From an uncultured Clostridia bacterium (GTDB taxonomy: Bacteria; Bacillota; Clostridia; Oscillospirales; Ruminococcaceae), in the NCBI GenBank assembly GCA_947389015.1, contig CANDVA010000013.1, forward strand, positions 1 to 64,000: DNA of 64,000 bases. Direction: 5' to 3'. Position numbers and translations under genes: made by a program. How positions within the stretch are numbered: position 1 is the first letter of the stretch; every line of letters begins with the position of its first letter. The notes under the pieces were generated by a model that made no database searches, had not been told where the DNA came from, and saw only the letters and a list, made by a program, of their open reading frames with translations. This document shows, piece by piece, positions 36,751 to 45,341 of this stretch.

Positions 36751-37524
36751 ATGAGCTTTTTTTGCGGGAAATATCCCATTATTGAGAAGTCAACATTAGC
36801 CAAGGGTATATATTCGGTGTATGTTGACGCGCCGGAGCTTGCGGACTCGGCGCAGGTCGGGCAGTTCGCGAATATAGCCGCGCCCGGGTTTACGCTGCGC
36901 AGACCTATATCTATCTGCGGTATTGACAAAGAGCGCGGTACGCTGCGGTTTGTGTTCGAGGTTCGCGGAAAGGGCACGGAAGCGCTTGCTATGCTCTCCG
37001 AGGGCGAAAGCCTTGATATTCTCGGACCGCTCGGAAACGGTTTCCGCGTACTCGACGGAAAGCGGATAATAGTTGTCGGGGGAGGTATCGGAGTGCCGCC
37101 GCTGCTCGGAGTTTCGCATATCTCAGGCGAGCTTTGCACAGCTATTGTCGGTTTCCGCGATTACTCGAAAATAATCCTTGTTGACGAGTTCAAGGACAAC
37201 GGCTCAAACACCATACTCTGCACCGACGACGGCAGCGTGGGGCGCGAGGGCTTGGTGACTTTCCCGCTCGCGGAGGAGCTTGAAAAGGGCGAGACCGCGG
37301 CGGTATTGGCGTGCGGTCCAACGCCGATGCTAAAGGCGGTCGTGAAGATGTGCGAGGTATATAACGTACCGTGTCAGGTATCGCTGGAACAGCGCATGGG
37401 CTGCGGAGTAGGCGCGTGCGTGGTATGCTCGTGTATGACGGTGCGCAACGGCAAGGAGTTCTATTCGCGGGTGTGCAAGGACGGTCCCGTATTCAACGCC
37501 GAGGAGGTGAAGTTCGATGGTTGA
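36751..37524 (+). CDS. pyrK: Dihydroorotate dehydrogenase B, electron transfer subunit
   Basis: FAD and 2Fe-2S subunit that passes electrons from PyrD to NAD+. 257 residues from ATG at 36751, which follows AAGGAG; frames open further upstream overlap the membrane-protein gene. The FAD/NAD domain shows FTLRRPISICGI and IIVVGGGIGVPPLLGV. The cluster ligands are in RMGCGVGACVVCSC plus a later Cys in YSRVCKDGPVF. Its end overlaps the pyrD start by 8 nt. Confidence 0.95.
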   Translation: MSFFCGKYPIIEKSTLAKGIYSVYVDAPELADSAQVGQFANIAAPGFTLRRPISICGIDKERGTLRFVFEVRGKGTEALAMLSEGESLDILGPLGNGFRVLDGKRIIVVGGGIGVPPLLGVSHISGELCTAIVGFRDYSKIILVDEFKDNGSNTILCTDDGSVGREGLVTFPLAEELEKGETAAVLACGPTPMLKAVVKMCEVYNVPCQVSLEQRMGCGVGACVVCSCMTVRNGKEFYSRVCKDGPVFNAEEVKFDG

Positions 37525-38428
37525 TCTTTCCGTAAGAATAGCGGGCGTAGAGTTCCCGAATCCCGTAATAGCTGCGTCTGGGACATACGGCAACGGCGAA
37601 TGCTACACCGATCTGTACCCGATCTCAAAGCTCGGCGGTATCTCCTGTAAGGGTATGACTATCGAGCCTAAGCTCGGAAATCCGCCGCCGAGAATTGCCG
37701 AGACATACTCGGGAATTCTTAATTCTGTGGGCTTGCAGAATATCGGCGTACACGGCTTTGTTGAATTTTATCTTCCCGTTCTTAAAGAGGAGGGCAACGT
37801 TATAATCGCGAACGTTGCGGGCGCTACTATCGACGACTATATAGCCGCCGCGGAGGTTCTCGACGCGTCCGACGTGGATATGATCGAGCTGAATATCTCC
37901 TGCCCTAACGTCAAGGCGGGCGGCGCGACGTGGGGAGTTTCCTGCGATGGCGCGGCGAGCGTTACCAAGGCGGTGCGCAAGGCTACATCTAAGCCGCTTA
38001 TCGTTAAGCTCACCCCGAACGTCACGGACATCACCACGATAGCAAAGGCGGTGGAAGCGGAGGGCGCTGACGCGCTTTCAATGATAAACACACTGCTCGG
38101 AATGCGTATCGATATCCGCACCAAGCGTCCGATACTGCACAACAATATGGGCGGACTGAGTGGTCCCGCTATATTCCCCGTGGCGGTGAGAATGGTCTAT
38201 CAGTGCTACAAGACGGTGAATATCCCGATAATAGGCATGGGCGGTATCTCCACATGGGAGGACGCGGTCGAGATGATGCTCGCGGGCGCGACAGCTATTC
38301 AAATGGGTACGGCGATATTCACCGACCCCTACGCTCCGCTGAACGTTATCGACGGACTTGCCGAGTATATGGAGAAAAACGGAATAAAGTCGTTGTCCGA
38401 GATAACGGGGCAGTGTCAGCCATGGTAA
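37517..38428 (+). CDS. pyrD: Dihydroorotate dehydrogenase B, catalytic subunit
   Basis: Oxidises dihydroorotate to orotate using FMN, with NAD+ as final acceptor through PyrK (class 1B). 303 residues. The catalytic base is Cys129 in LNISCPNVKAGG; FMN-binding segments are ASGTYGNG, KLTPNVTDI and GMGGISTWEDAVEM. ATG at 37517 lies 9 nt after GGAGG, inside the end of pyrK. Last gene of the pyr operon; pyrB and pyrE are absent from this window. Confidence 0.96.
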   Translation: MVDLSVRIAGVEFPNPVIAASGTYGNGECYTDLYPISKLGGISCKGMTIEPKLGNPPPRIAETYSGILNSVGLQNIGVHGFVEFYLPVLKEEGNVIIANVAGATIDDYIAAAEVLDASDVDMIELNISCPNVKAGGATWGVSCDGAASVTKAVRKATSKPLIVKLTPNVTDITTIAKAVEAEGADALSMINTLLGMRIDIRTKRPILHNNMGGLSGPAIFPVAVRMVYQCYKTVNIPIIGMGGISTWEDAVEMMLAGATAIQMGTAIFTDPYAPLNVIDGLAEYMEKNGIKSLSEITGQCQPW

Positions 38429-38455
38429 TACCGATCAACGGCATAAATAAAATTG

Positions 38456-38485
38456 TCCGCACTGTTTAGACGGTGCGGATTTTTT
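38456..38485 (+). terminator. Terminator of the pyr operon
   Basis: TCCGCAC and GTGCGGA form a 7-bp stem with a 10-nt loop, followed by TTTTTT. It is 28 nt past the pyrD stop. Confidence 0.92.
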
Positions 38486-38526
38486 AGGTTAAAATAACTT
38501 TACAAACATAAAATAAAAAAGTACCC

Positions 38527-38552
38527 AACCTTTTTGTTTTTTCGGGCACTAT
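38527..38552 (+). promoter_or_regulatory. Possible self-regulated promoter of the sigma-factor fusion gene
   Basis: AACC (38527-38530) in a CCCAACCTTTTT context, 16 nt, then CACTAT (38547-38552), 31 nt before the ATG. It resembles AAC-containing ECF promoters more than TTGACA/TATAAT ones. Confidence 0.35.
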
Positions 38553-38583
38553 ATATACGAAAACGCTTTCGGAGGCTTTCAAA

Positions 38584-40221
38584 ATGGATAAACAGACGGC
38601 GGATAAGAAAATTTTCGAATACCGTGATAAGATATTCGGCTTCGCTATGGAGAAAACGCGAAACGTCGACCAAGCGGACGAGCTTGCTTCGGATATCATC
38701 TGCGAGGTCTACCGCTCGTTTCTGCGCGGCGGCGATATCGTCAACCTTGACGGCTACGTTTACCGTATCGCACGGAACGTGTGGTCGAAGTACGTAAGGC
38801 GGCTCACCGAGGACAGAAGCTTCGAGGATATCGACAACGTTGTTATCCCGTATTACGACAAGCGCGAAGACGAGGACAGCGATGCTATAGAGGCTCTGCG
38901 ACGTGAGATAAGCTATCTTTCCGACAGACAGCGGCAGATCGTCTATATGCATTATTACCGCGAGCTGTCGGTAAGCGAGATCGCAAAGCGTCTGAGCATC
39001 TCCGCGGGCACCGTAAAATGGCACTTGTCCGACGCACGGACTAAATTGAAGGAGGGTATTACCATGACTATCAACGAACAGAATTTAGAGCTTAATCCCA
39101 TTAAATTCACAGGTATGGGGCACAGCGGAAGTCCCGGATCAACCGGCGATACTATGGATATGTTCGACACGCGGCTCAAGCAGAATATCGCCTACGCGTG
39201 CTACTGGCAGCCGAAAACTCTTGAAGAGATCGCACGGGCGCTCGGTGTGCCGCAGGTCTATATTGCCGACAGCCTTGAAAAGCTGGTCGACTACGCGTAT
39301 ATAGACAAGCTCGACAACTCGAAAAATCCGAAATACCGCACGAATATGATCATTACCGATCAGAGCAAATGCGGAAATTCAAACGCGCTTATGGATAAGG
39401 CGGCTGAGTATCTCTGCGAGAATTATTTCCCCGAGGTGTTCCGAAAGTTCGAGAGCGATCCCGAGCACTGGGGTTTCGCCTGCGCGGACGGCGACCTTAA
39501 CTTCTTAAAGCACAACCTCGTCCTCGCCTGCATAATGGGCTTTGAGGATATCGAAACCGTGGATTGGGGCAAGTTTTCGGTAAAGCGGCCCGATGGCGGC
39601 GACTTTACGGCGTTCGCGGGCGTTACCGACGATACAGAGCAGCAGCCGCGCGGTGAGTACCCGTATTGGGCGTGCGGCTATATGAACCGCCGTACCACCA
39701 ACGAAGACGGAAACGTCATATTTTACGCGATCTCCCTCGACTGCCGTTATGCCGACAGAAACGGCGGCTGGCGCGACAATCTTACCTCGGATTGGAATTC
39801 GCTTGCAAAGTTTATGGACGGCGGAAAGGACAGCCTCACACCCGACGAATACAAGCGGCTTTGCGACAAGGGCTACGTTTACGGGAACAAGTTGCAGCTT
39901 GCGGTCTTCAACGCGAAGCTTGACGATTACGAGCAGCTCAGCGGCTCAATAATGCGCTTTCTGCAAAAGAAGCTCCCCATGTCCGAGGAAATGAGAGAGT
40001 TCGCGAAAAAGCTCGATAACGATTACTTTGAGCTTGTAAAGAACGCCTACCCTGAGCATATGCTCCCCGCCGCAAAGGCAATTTTCTGCAATAATCAGAT
40101 AAGCAACTCGGAGCTTGTTCCGCGCTGTATTGAAAAGCTCCTCGAAAAGGGCGAGCTGAAGCCGCTGACCGATATCCAGCGCAAATCCGTATATTCGATA
40201 CTTTGTATGCGTAGCAAATAA
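38584..40221 (+). CDS. ECF-like sigma factor fused to a winged-helix-like C-terminal protein
   Basis: 545 residues; ATG follows GGAGG with 8 nt spacing. Residues 10-80 are sigma region 2 (FGFAMEKTRNVDQADELASDIICEVYRSFL, GYVYRIARNVWSKYVRR). Residues 100-155 are region 4 (LSDRQRQIVYMHYYRELSVSEIAKRLSISAGTVKWHLSDARTKLKEG). From residue 161 an independent part begins: a short linker rich in Gly and Ser, then a winged-helix-like segment (about 190-255: TLEEIARALGVPQVYIADSLEKLVDYAYIDKL), then about 290 residues of unknown fold. Right at the junction lies AAGGAGG 8 nt before ATG (39064), so the second part could also be made alone as 385 residues. There is no membrane helix. The C-terminal half may be a built-in regulator of the sigma part. 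Confidence 0.85.
   Translation: MDKQTADKKIFEYRDKIFGFAMEKTRNVDQADELASDIICEVYRSFLRGGDIVNLDGYVYRIARNVWSKYVRRLTEDRSFEDIDNVVIPYYDKREDEDSDAIEALRREISYLSDRQRQIVYMHYYRELSVSEIAKRLSISAGTVKWHLSDARTKLKEGITMTINEQNLELNPIKFTGMGHSGSPGSTGDTMDMFDTRLKQNIAYACYWQPKTLEEIARALGVPQVYIADSLEKLVDYAYIDKLDNSKNPKYRTNMIITDQSKCGNSNALMDKAAEYLCENYFPEVFRKFESDPEHWGFACADGDLNFLKHNLVLACIMGFEDIETVDWGKFSVKRPDGGDFTAFAGVTDDTEQQPRGEYPYWACGYMNRRTTNEDGNVIFYAISLDCRYADRNGGWRDNLTSDWNSLAKFMDGGKDSLTPDEYKRLCDKGYVYGNKLQLAVFNAKLDDYEQLSGSIMRFLQKKLPMSEEMREFAKKLDNDYFELVKNAYPEHMLPAAKAIFCNNQISNSELVPRCIEKLLEKGELKPLTDIQRKSVYSILCMRSK
39049..39066 (+). promoter_or_regulatory. Internal ribosome binding site and start codon inside the sigma-fusion gene
   Basis: AAGGAGG (39049-39055), 8-nt spacer, ATG (39064-39066), in frame with the sigma part. 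The spacing and match are as good as those of real starts in this window. Confidence 0.55.
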
Positions 40222-40254
40222 ATCCTTACCTTATCATTAGCACTTCCATAAAAA

Positions 40255-40285
40255 CACCCTGTCAAGGCAATGCCTCGGCAGGGTG
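40255..40285 (-). terminator. Terminator between the convergent sigma-fusion and histidine kinase genes
   Basis: CACCCTG and CAGGGTG pair over 7 bp around a 17-nt loop; the minus-strand side is followed by TTTT. It may serve both convergent genes. Confidence 0.7.
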
Positions 40286-40290
40286 CAGCT

Positions 40291-41187
40291 TTATAATCTC
40301 ACTGTGATAAACAGCTTATCACCGCGTATTTCCGCGGAAATACCGCCTTTCATCTGCTCGACCAACAGTTTAGCTATCGATAATCCGAGACCCGTGGAAT
40401 TGTTACCCGTTTCGACCGTATAAAACCTGTCGAACAGGCGCTCCGCGGATATCTTTCCCAGATTGTCGGAGGAGTTCGCGAATGTGATAACACATTCCTC
40501 CGTCATCTCCACAAGCAAATCGCCGCTCGAATATTTCAGAGCGTTTGTGATGATGTTCCCGAAAACTCTCGTCAGCGCCGACCTGTCGGTAATGCGCTCG
40601 ATCCTCCGCTCCGTTATCGTGATCTCGGGAGTTATCCCCTGCTGTGATATCGCGCCGTAAAACGACGCAAGGCTTTCCTCCAGAACATCATTCACGCACA
40701 GCCGCTCAAGATCGAATTCCTTTGCCGCCGCGACCACCGAATACCTGAAAAGCTCCTCGGTGAGCTGCTTCATGACCTCGGTACGGTTTTCTATCTGTTC
40801 CAGATACTGCCTCACCGACTCGCTCATCTCCTCGCGCTCGAGAAGATCCAGATAGCCGCACATAGCCGTCAGCGGAGTCCGCAGATCGTGGGAGATATTC
40901 GTCACCGCGTCCTTCAGCTCCGTATCGCCCTGCTTGCATAAGCGCCGCTCCTCGCGGAGCTTTGCAAGCTCGTCGTTCAGAGCCGCCGCAAGCTCGCGCA
41001 TATCCTTGTCCCACGATGAGATGTCTATAAGCGTATTCGTATCCTCTGAGAGCTTTTCCGCCATTTTCTCCCTTATCTCACGCGCCGACCTCTTCATCAT
41101 AAAGCACTTTACCGCAAAAATGACCGCGGCGCACGCAAAGACCGTGCAGATAATATAAAGCATACGTTCAGACCGCCGTCCTGTCAT
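40291..41187 (-). CDS. Sensor histidine kinase
   Basis: 298 residues from ATG at 41187; another ATG eight codons later (41163), just past the stop of the preceding gene, is an equally good candidate. One N-terminal membrane helix (about 10-30), a short linker, HisKA with the phospho-accepting His100 in ISHDLRTPLTAMCGY, then HATPase_c with N-box NIITNALKYS and G2-box TGLGLSIAKLL. There is almost no outer sensing domain, as in kinases that sense through a partner ABC transporter. Its partner is probably the OmpR-type regulator at 45534-46205, the first gene of the same cluster. Confidence 0.9.
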   Translation of the reverse strand: MTGRRSERMLYIICTVFACAAVIFAVKCFMMKRSAREIREKMAEKLSEDTNTLIDISSWDKDMRELAAALNDELAKLREERRLCKQGDTELKDAVTNISHDLRTPLTAMCGYLDLLEREEMSESVRQYLEQIENRTEVMKQLTEELFRYSVVAAAKEFDLERLCVNDVLEESLASFYGAISQQGITPEITITERRIERITDRSALTRVFGNIITNALKYSSGDLLVEMTEECVITFANSSDNLGKISAERLFDRFYTVETGNNSTGLGLSIAKLLVEQMKGGISAEIRGDKLFITVRL

Positions 41188-41710
41188 AGTCGCAAAGTCT
41201 GCCGCGATAGATGACGTTCCCGTCGGGGATATCCAGAAAATGCATTGGCTGAACTATCGGCTCGAACGTCTCCGAATCCTCGATACCGAACCGCACCAGA
41301 AGCTCTCTAACGAAATCCGAGCAGTAATAATGTCGCTCGCGCTTGTAAATTATCTTGAATCCCGCAAGCACAAGACCTATTGAATCATAATAGTAATCCT
41401 CCCTGTGGGCTATCATATCCTTGAGTTCGATCTCGACCTCGTTATATGTACTCTCGCTGACGGGTATCGCCAGCACTACGGCGCTCGCGTCCGCGAAACG
41501 TTTCATTGAGCCGTACTCAGTCGATTCCCTCACAAATCCGCCCCACCACGGGAAATATGTATACCGTCTGCCGAACGAATACATACAATGCAGATCGGAC
41601 TCAAGGCTTACCGAAACATGGTTATACTCCGCGCCCGTAATCTTTTTCAGCATACGCGAAATAATGCTTCCAGTCTGGGTTATGACCAGGTAGATTTCCC
41701 TCTCCGACAT
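41168..41710 (-). CDS. Permuted NlpC/P60-like (YiiX/YebB-type) putative cysteine hydrolase
   Basis: 180 residues. The N-terminus (REIYLVITQTGSIISRMLKKITGAEYNHVSVSL) and the late YYCSDFVRELL fit the circularly permuted papain-like fold: His31 comes first and the likely nucleophile is Cys130. There is no signal peptide. Families of this type cleave or transfer acyl or peptide bonds; the substrate is unknown. It has its own TTGACA-17-TATAAT promoter and overlaps the histidine kinase gene by 20 nt. It sits between the permease genes and the kinase of an ABC/two-component cluster. Confidence 0.7.
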   Translation of the reverse strand: MSEREIYLVITQTGSIISRMLKKITGAEYNHVSVSLESDLHCMYSFGRRYTYFPWWGGFVRESTEYGSMKRFADASAVVLAIPVSESTYNEVEIELKDMIAHREDYYYDSIGLVLAGFKIIYKRERHYYCSDFVRELLVRFGIEDSETFEPIVQPMHFLDIPDGNVIYRGRLCDYDRTAV

Positions 41711-41778
41711 TTTATGTACCCCCGAATTTACGGCATGATCGAACTGCCGAACATAGTATTTTTATTATATATAATTAT

Positions 41779-41807
41779 ATTATATCATTTTTATGACGGC
41801 TTGTCAA
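41779..41807 (-). promoter_or_regulatory. Promoter of the YiiX-like gene and histidine kinase
   Basis: Minus strand: TTGACA (41807-41802), 17-nt spacer, TATAAT (41784-41779), extended TGA. 25/29 positions equal the polysaccharide operon promoter at 8372-8400. Confidence 0.85.
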
Positions 41808-41853
41808 CCTTACAAAGATTTTTTCTAAAAAATGGGAGTTATCTGTGACCGAG

Positions 41854-42675
41854 CTACCTCAAGTCTTTTCTGCGGAATACCGCGGCGCCCAGAGAGCTTA
41901 TAAAGACCGTCATAAATCCCGCGCCCGCAAGACCCGCAGCGGGATCCTTCAGATCGCAATTGGAAAGCGCTATCGACGAGCCTAACGGATTAGCGCTCAG
42001 CGCAAGCTCGTATGCCGCGCGCTTTATACCTCCGACGTAGTTCGGATTCTCGGTAAGCGTAAACTGCAATTCACCGTCAATATTATCCGCGGTCATGATC
42101 TCTTTTTGTCCGCCGAGCCGCGTATAAACGCCGCTTGCACAGAACAGCAGCGCAAACGCCGCTGTCAGTCCGACCACGACCGCTCCCGACCTGCTTTGTA
42201 TCAGCATACCGACCGGCGCCGCCGCTGCGCTCACCGCGACCGCAGACGCCATTGACGACGCGATATACACCGCCGCCTCCGACACGGACATTTTCCACCA
42301 CCCCAGTATCGGCACTCCCGCAAGTCCCCCTACGAGCCACGCGGCGGTTATCGAGCACCCTATCACAATGCCCGTGAGCATATTTGCCGCGTAAATACCG
42401 CCTCTCCTGCCGCCAATTATTATCTTGTTGCGTACGGTCCTTTCACTGTTATCCGTACCTAGGAACAGTATCACCGTCGCCGCGCTCGCGATCATCACGA
42501 ACGGCGCTCCCGACAGCGCGCGATTTTCAAGCGCGTATTCCGAAGTCTCGCCGTTTATCGCCAAGCAGCCCAGCAATACCGAGCCGGCGGTCGCCAACGC
42601 CGTCAAAACCACCGCCCACCTGAACAGGCGGCTTTTTCTTAATCTGAACATATTTGCCCCAAAAACTCTTGCCAT
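41854..42675 (-). CDS. ABC-2-type permease A (lantibiotic-immunity-like)
   Basis: 273 residues with about six membrane helices and the family signature FLGTDNSERTVRNKIIIGGRRGGIYAANM near 72-100. The C-terminus is VFRRKDLR. It is the most divergent of three paralogous permeases in a row. ATG at 42675 follows AAAGGA and shares one base with the stop of a 16-codon remnant. By analogy with such clusters the permeases and the ATPase at 44406 export or expel a peptide or other membrane-active compound. Confidence 0.8.
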   Translation of the reverse strand: MARVFGANMFRLRKSRLFRWAVVLTALATAGSVLLGCLAINGETSEYALENRALSGAPFVMIASAATVILFLGTDNSERTVRNKIIIGGRRGGIYAANMLTGIVIGCSITAAWLVGGLAGVPILGWWKMSVSEAAVYIASSMASAVAVSAAAAPVGMLIQSRSGAVVVGLTAAFALLFCASGVYTRLGGQKEIMTADNIDGELQFTLTENPNYVGGIKRAAYELALSANPLGSSIALSNCDLKDPAAGLAGAGFMTVFISSLGAAVFRRKDLR

Positions 42676-42725
42676 TATTTTAAATCCTTTCTGCGAAAGA
42701 TCAAAGCTCCGCTGCCAATGCCCAT
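42675..42725 (-). pseudogene. 16-codon remnant of a fourth permease C-terminus
   Basis: A mini-ORF, MGIGSGALIFRRKDLK, with AGGAGA 9 nt before its ATG and a TAA that overlaps the next gene's ATG (TAATG). The last 11 residues match the C-terminal ends of the neighbouring permeases (VFRRKDLR, VFRKKDLK, VFRKKDMK). This looks like the tail left after deletion of most of a fourth tandem permease gene; a functional leader peptide is a less likely reading. Confidence 0.65.
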
Positions 42726-42747
42726 AACTGTCTCTCCTTTAAGCGGG

Positions 42748-43572
42748 TTATTTCAAGTCCTTTTTGCGGAATACCGAAGCTCCGACCACCGTAAACGCCG
42801 CAAGCACCCCGAGAGAATACAGAGGCATAAGCTCCGCGTGACGTCCGAGACCCATTTCCATCTGCATTAACTGTCCGCTCGGGAGCACGTCGTTCACCGT
42901 CTTAAGTATCTCGCGCTTCACACCGCCGATATACATGGGATTAGGCTGCGGATCTGTCTGCACGACCTCTCCGTTTACAGTCATCTCATAGCTCTGAACA
43001 TATTCGGGCTGATCAAGCAGAGACTCTATCACCGCCGCTCCGATAAGCAGCACGAACGTGGACACGAGCGTTATCGCAACTATTGTGGACTTCGACGACA
43101 AAAGCGTTCCCAACAGAGTAAATACTGCGCTTATAGCTATTATCGCGCCGATGCATATCAGCATTTTAAGCGCCAACTCGCCCGCGGGCATACCTATTTT
43201 TCCGCCTAAGCACAGCCCTGTTATCAGCACGACTGTCCAACTCACCGCCATTATCAGCAGTCCGCCCGCCGCCGTAGTTATCAAATTCGACAAATAGATA
43301 TTATGCCGTTTATGCCCGACTATCAGCTTATTGCGGATAGTTCCGTCAGAGTGATCCGTACCCAGAAACAGCGCCGCGAATATCGACGCAAAGAACATAA
43401 TATTCGAGCTGTTCGACAACATATTCGCACCAAGTCTTTCCGCACATTCCGGCTGAACCGAATACGACGTCAGGAAATTCGCCAGTCCCACCCCGAACGC
43501 CAATATAAGGCATACCCAGAACGACTTTGTTTTCCAAAGTCTCGCAAAATTTGCGTTTAATAATTTAGTCAT
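42748..43572 (-). CDS. ABC-2-type permease B
   Basis: 274 residues, about six membrane helices. It starts LLNANFARLWKTKSFWVC and has the motif FLGTDHSDGTIRNKLIVGHKRHNIYLSN near 68-96, both shared almost word for word with permease C, so B and C are a recent tandem duplication. It ends VFRKKDLK. It begins 10 nt after permease C and is followed by the remnant at 42675-42725. Presumably forms the membrane part of the transporter as a heteromer with C and/or A. Confidence 0.85.
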   Translation of the reverse strand: MTKLLNANFARLWKTKSFWVCLILAFGVGLANFLTSYSVQPECAERLGANMLSNSSNIMFFASIFAALFLGTDHSDGTIRNKLIVGHKRHNIYLSNLITTAAGGLLIMAVSWTVVLITGLCLGGKIGMPAGELALKMLICIGAIIAISAVFTLLGTLLSSKSTIVAITLVSTFVLLIGAAVIESLLDQPEYVQSYEMTVNGEVVQTDPQPNPMYIGGVKREILKTVNDVLPSGQLMQMEMGLGRHAELMPLYSLGVLAAFTVVGASVFRKKDLK

Positions 43573-43582
43573 TATATTTACC

Positions 43583-44413
43583 TCACTTCATGTCTTTTTT
43601 GCGGAACACGACCACTCCGACCGCCGTCGATACTGCCAGCACTCCCAGCGAATACAGCGGCATAAGCTCCTCGGCGTGCAGGCTTCCGCTTCCTGCCGTA
43701 GCCTGTATGAGCTGTCCCATAGGGAGAACGTCGTTCACCGCGGTAAGTATATCACGCTGCACGCCGCTTACATACAACGGATTGGGTACTTGACCGCCTA
43801 TATGCAAATTGCCGTTCTCGTCTATTGAAGCACCCGTCACAAGCTCGGGTTCGGCAAGCCGCTGCGTTATAAGCGCTCCCGTCAACATAAGCGCGAAAAC
43901 CGAAATGAGCGTAATAGTTACGATCAAGGATTTTGAACTGCAAAGCATTCCGATGACCGTAAACAACGCGCACATCGCGGCAAGAGCGCACACGCAGACC
44001 AATGTTTTCATCGCAAATTCCCCCGCGGGCATACCGAGATTTCCTCCAAGAAACGCCCCCGCCACGTGCACCGCCGCATATGCCGCTCCAAGCTGCATTA
44101 TTCCGAAGGCAATTATCGTTATCAGATTGGCAAAATATATCTCGATGCGCGTTCTGCCTATTATCAGCTTATTTCGTATCGTTCCGTTGGAGTGATCCGT
44201 GCCGAGATACAGCGCCGCAAATATCGCGATAAACAGCAATGCGTTCGAGGCGTTTGATATCATACTTGTGCCCATATATTCCACGCTTATCGGTCTTATC
44301 ATATAGCCCGACACAACACTCGCGGCGGATAGCACCGCCGATATTGCCGTGCATACCCAAAACGAGGTGGTTTTCCAAAGCCGCGCGAAATTCGCTCTGA
44401 GCAGCCTAGTCAT
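43583..44413 (-). CDS. ABC-2-type permease C
   Basis: 276 residues, about six membrane helices; LLRANFARLWKTTSFWVC at the start and YLGTDHSNGTIRNKLIIGRTRIEIYFANL near 68-97. Closest relative in the window is permease B. Its ATG at 44413 overlaps the end of the ATPase gene by 8 nt, so it is the first permease translated after the ATPase. Ends VFRKKDMK. Confidence 0.85.
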   Translation of the reverse strand: MTRLLRANFARLWKTTSFWVCTAISAVLSAASVVSGYMIRPISVEYMGTSMISNASNALLFIAIFAALYLGTDHSNGTIRNKLIIGRTRIEIYFANLITIIAFGIMQLGAAYAAVHVAGAFLGGNLGMPAGEFAMKTLVCVCALAAMCALFTVIGMLCSSKSLIVTITLISVFALMLTGALITQRLAEPELVTGASIDENGNLHIGGQVPNPLYVSGVQRDILTAVNDVLPMGQLIQATAGSGSLHAEELMPLYSLGVLAVSTAVGVVVFRKKDMK

Positions 44414-45317
44414 TTTCGCTCACCCCCACGAGGTTGATGAAATATGCCTCGAGACTCTCGTCATGCTCGTTTATCGAGAACAGCTCGCAGCCCGCATTTT
44501 TCAGCCGGTCGGTGAGCTTTGTAATGCTTATCTCGCCGTAGATGTCGGCGGTCCTTTCGTCTATGACCGCATACTCCAGGCCCACGCCGTCCAGCACAGT
44601 AGCGAGCTTTTTCGTATCCGACACGGATACCCTCGCGCACTTTCTGCATTCCTTTTCAAGCTGCTCCGCACTTATCTCCTTGACGATCCTGCCCTTGTCA
44701 ATAAATCCGTAATGCGTAGCCAGTCTTGACAGCTCGTCGAGGATATGGCTTGAGATCAGCACGGTTATCTGCCGCTCTCTGTTCAGCTTTAAGATAAGCT
44801 CGCGTATCTCGATTATACCCTGCGGATCGAGACCGTTTATCGGCTCGTCCAGCAACAGGAAATCGGGGTCGCCGCAAAGCGCTATCGCGATACCGAGCCG
44901 CTGCCGCATACCGAGCGAGAAGTTGCGCGCCTTTTTATGTCCCGTATTTTCGAGACCCACAAGCTTCAACAGCTCGGGTATTCCTTTAAATGACGGCATT
45001 CCGAGAACCCTGTACTGCTCCTTGAGGTTATCCTCGGCGGTCATATCCAGATATATCGACGGCGTTTCAACTACCGCACCCATTCTCCTCCGCGCCTTTG
45101 AGATATCGCCCGTGCTCTCCGTGCCGTACAGCGTGAACGTCCCCGCGGTCGCGAACTGCAAACCGCAGATAAGTCTTATCAGCGTGGTCTTGCCCGCGCC
45201 GTTGCGCCCGACAAACCCGTAAATAGCGCCCTTCGGCACGTTCATTGAAAGCCCGTCAAGCGCGGTAAATTTGTGGTATTTTTTCACCAGATTGCTTGTA
45301 GTTAAAATGTTTTCCAT
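44406..45317 (-). CDS. ABC transporter ATP-binding protein (lantibiotic/bacitracin type)
   Basis: 303 residues from ATG at 45317, preceded by AAGGAG; upstream in-frame codons fall in the regulatory region. Walker A GRNGAGKTT (38-46), signature SLGMRQRLGIA near 138, Walker B LLLDEPINGLDPQG near 160, and a C-terminal extension of about 85 residues typical of BcrA/NukF-type ATPases. It energises the three permeases that follow. The promoter, with OmpR-type repeats and a long hairpin in the leader, suggests control by the neighbouring two-component system. Confidence 0.92.
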   Translation of the reverse strand: MENILTTSNLVKKYHKFTALDGLSMNVPKGAIYGFVGRNGAGKTTLIRLICGLQFATAGTFTLYGTESTGDISKARRRMGAVVETPSIYLDMTAEDNLKEQYRVLGMPSFKGIPELLKLVGLENTGHKKARNFSLGMRQRLGIAIALCGDPDFLLLDEPINGLDPQGIIEIRELILKLNRERQITVLISSHILDELSRLATHYGFIDKGRIVKEISAEQLEKECRKCARVSVSDTKKLATVLDGVGLEYAVIDERTADIYGEISITKLTDRLKNAGCELFSINEHDESLEAYFINLVGVSEND

Positions 45318-45341
45318 AATTAGCTCCTTAATATAAAATTG

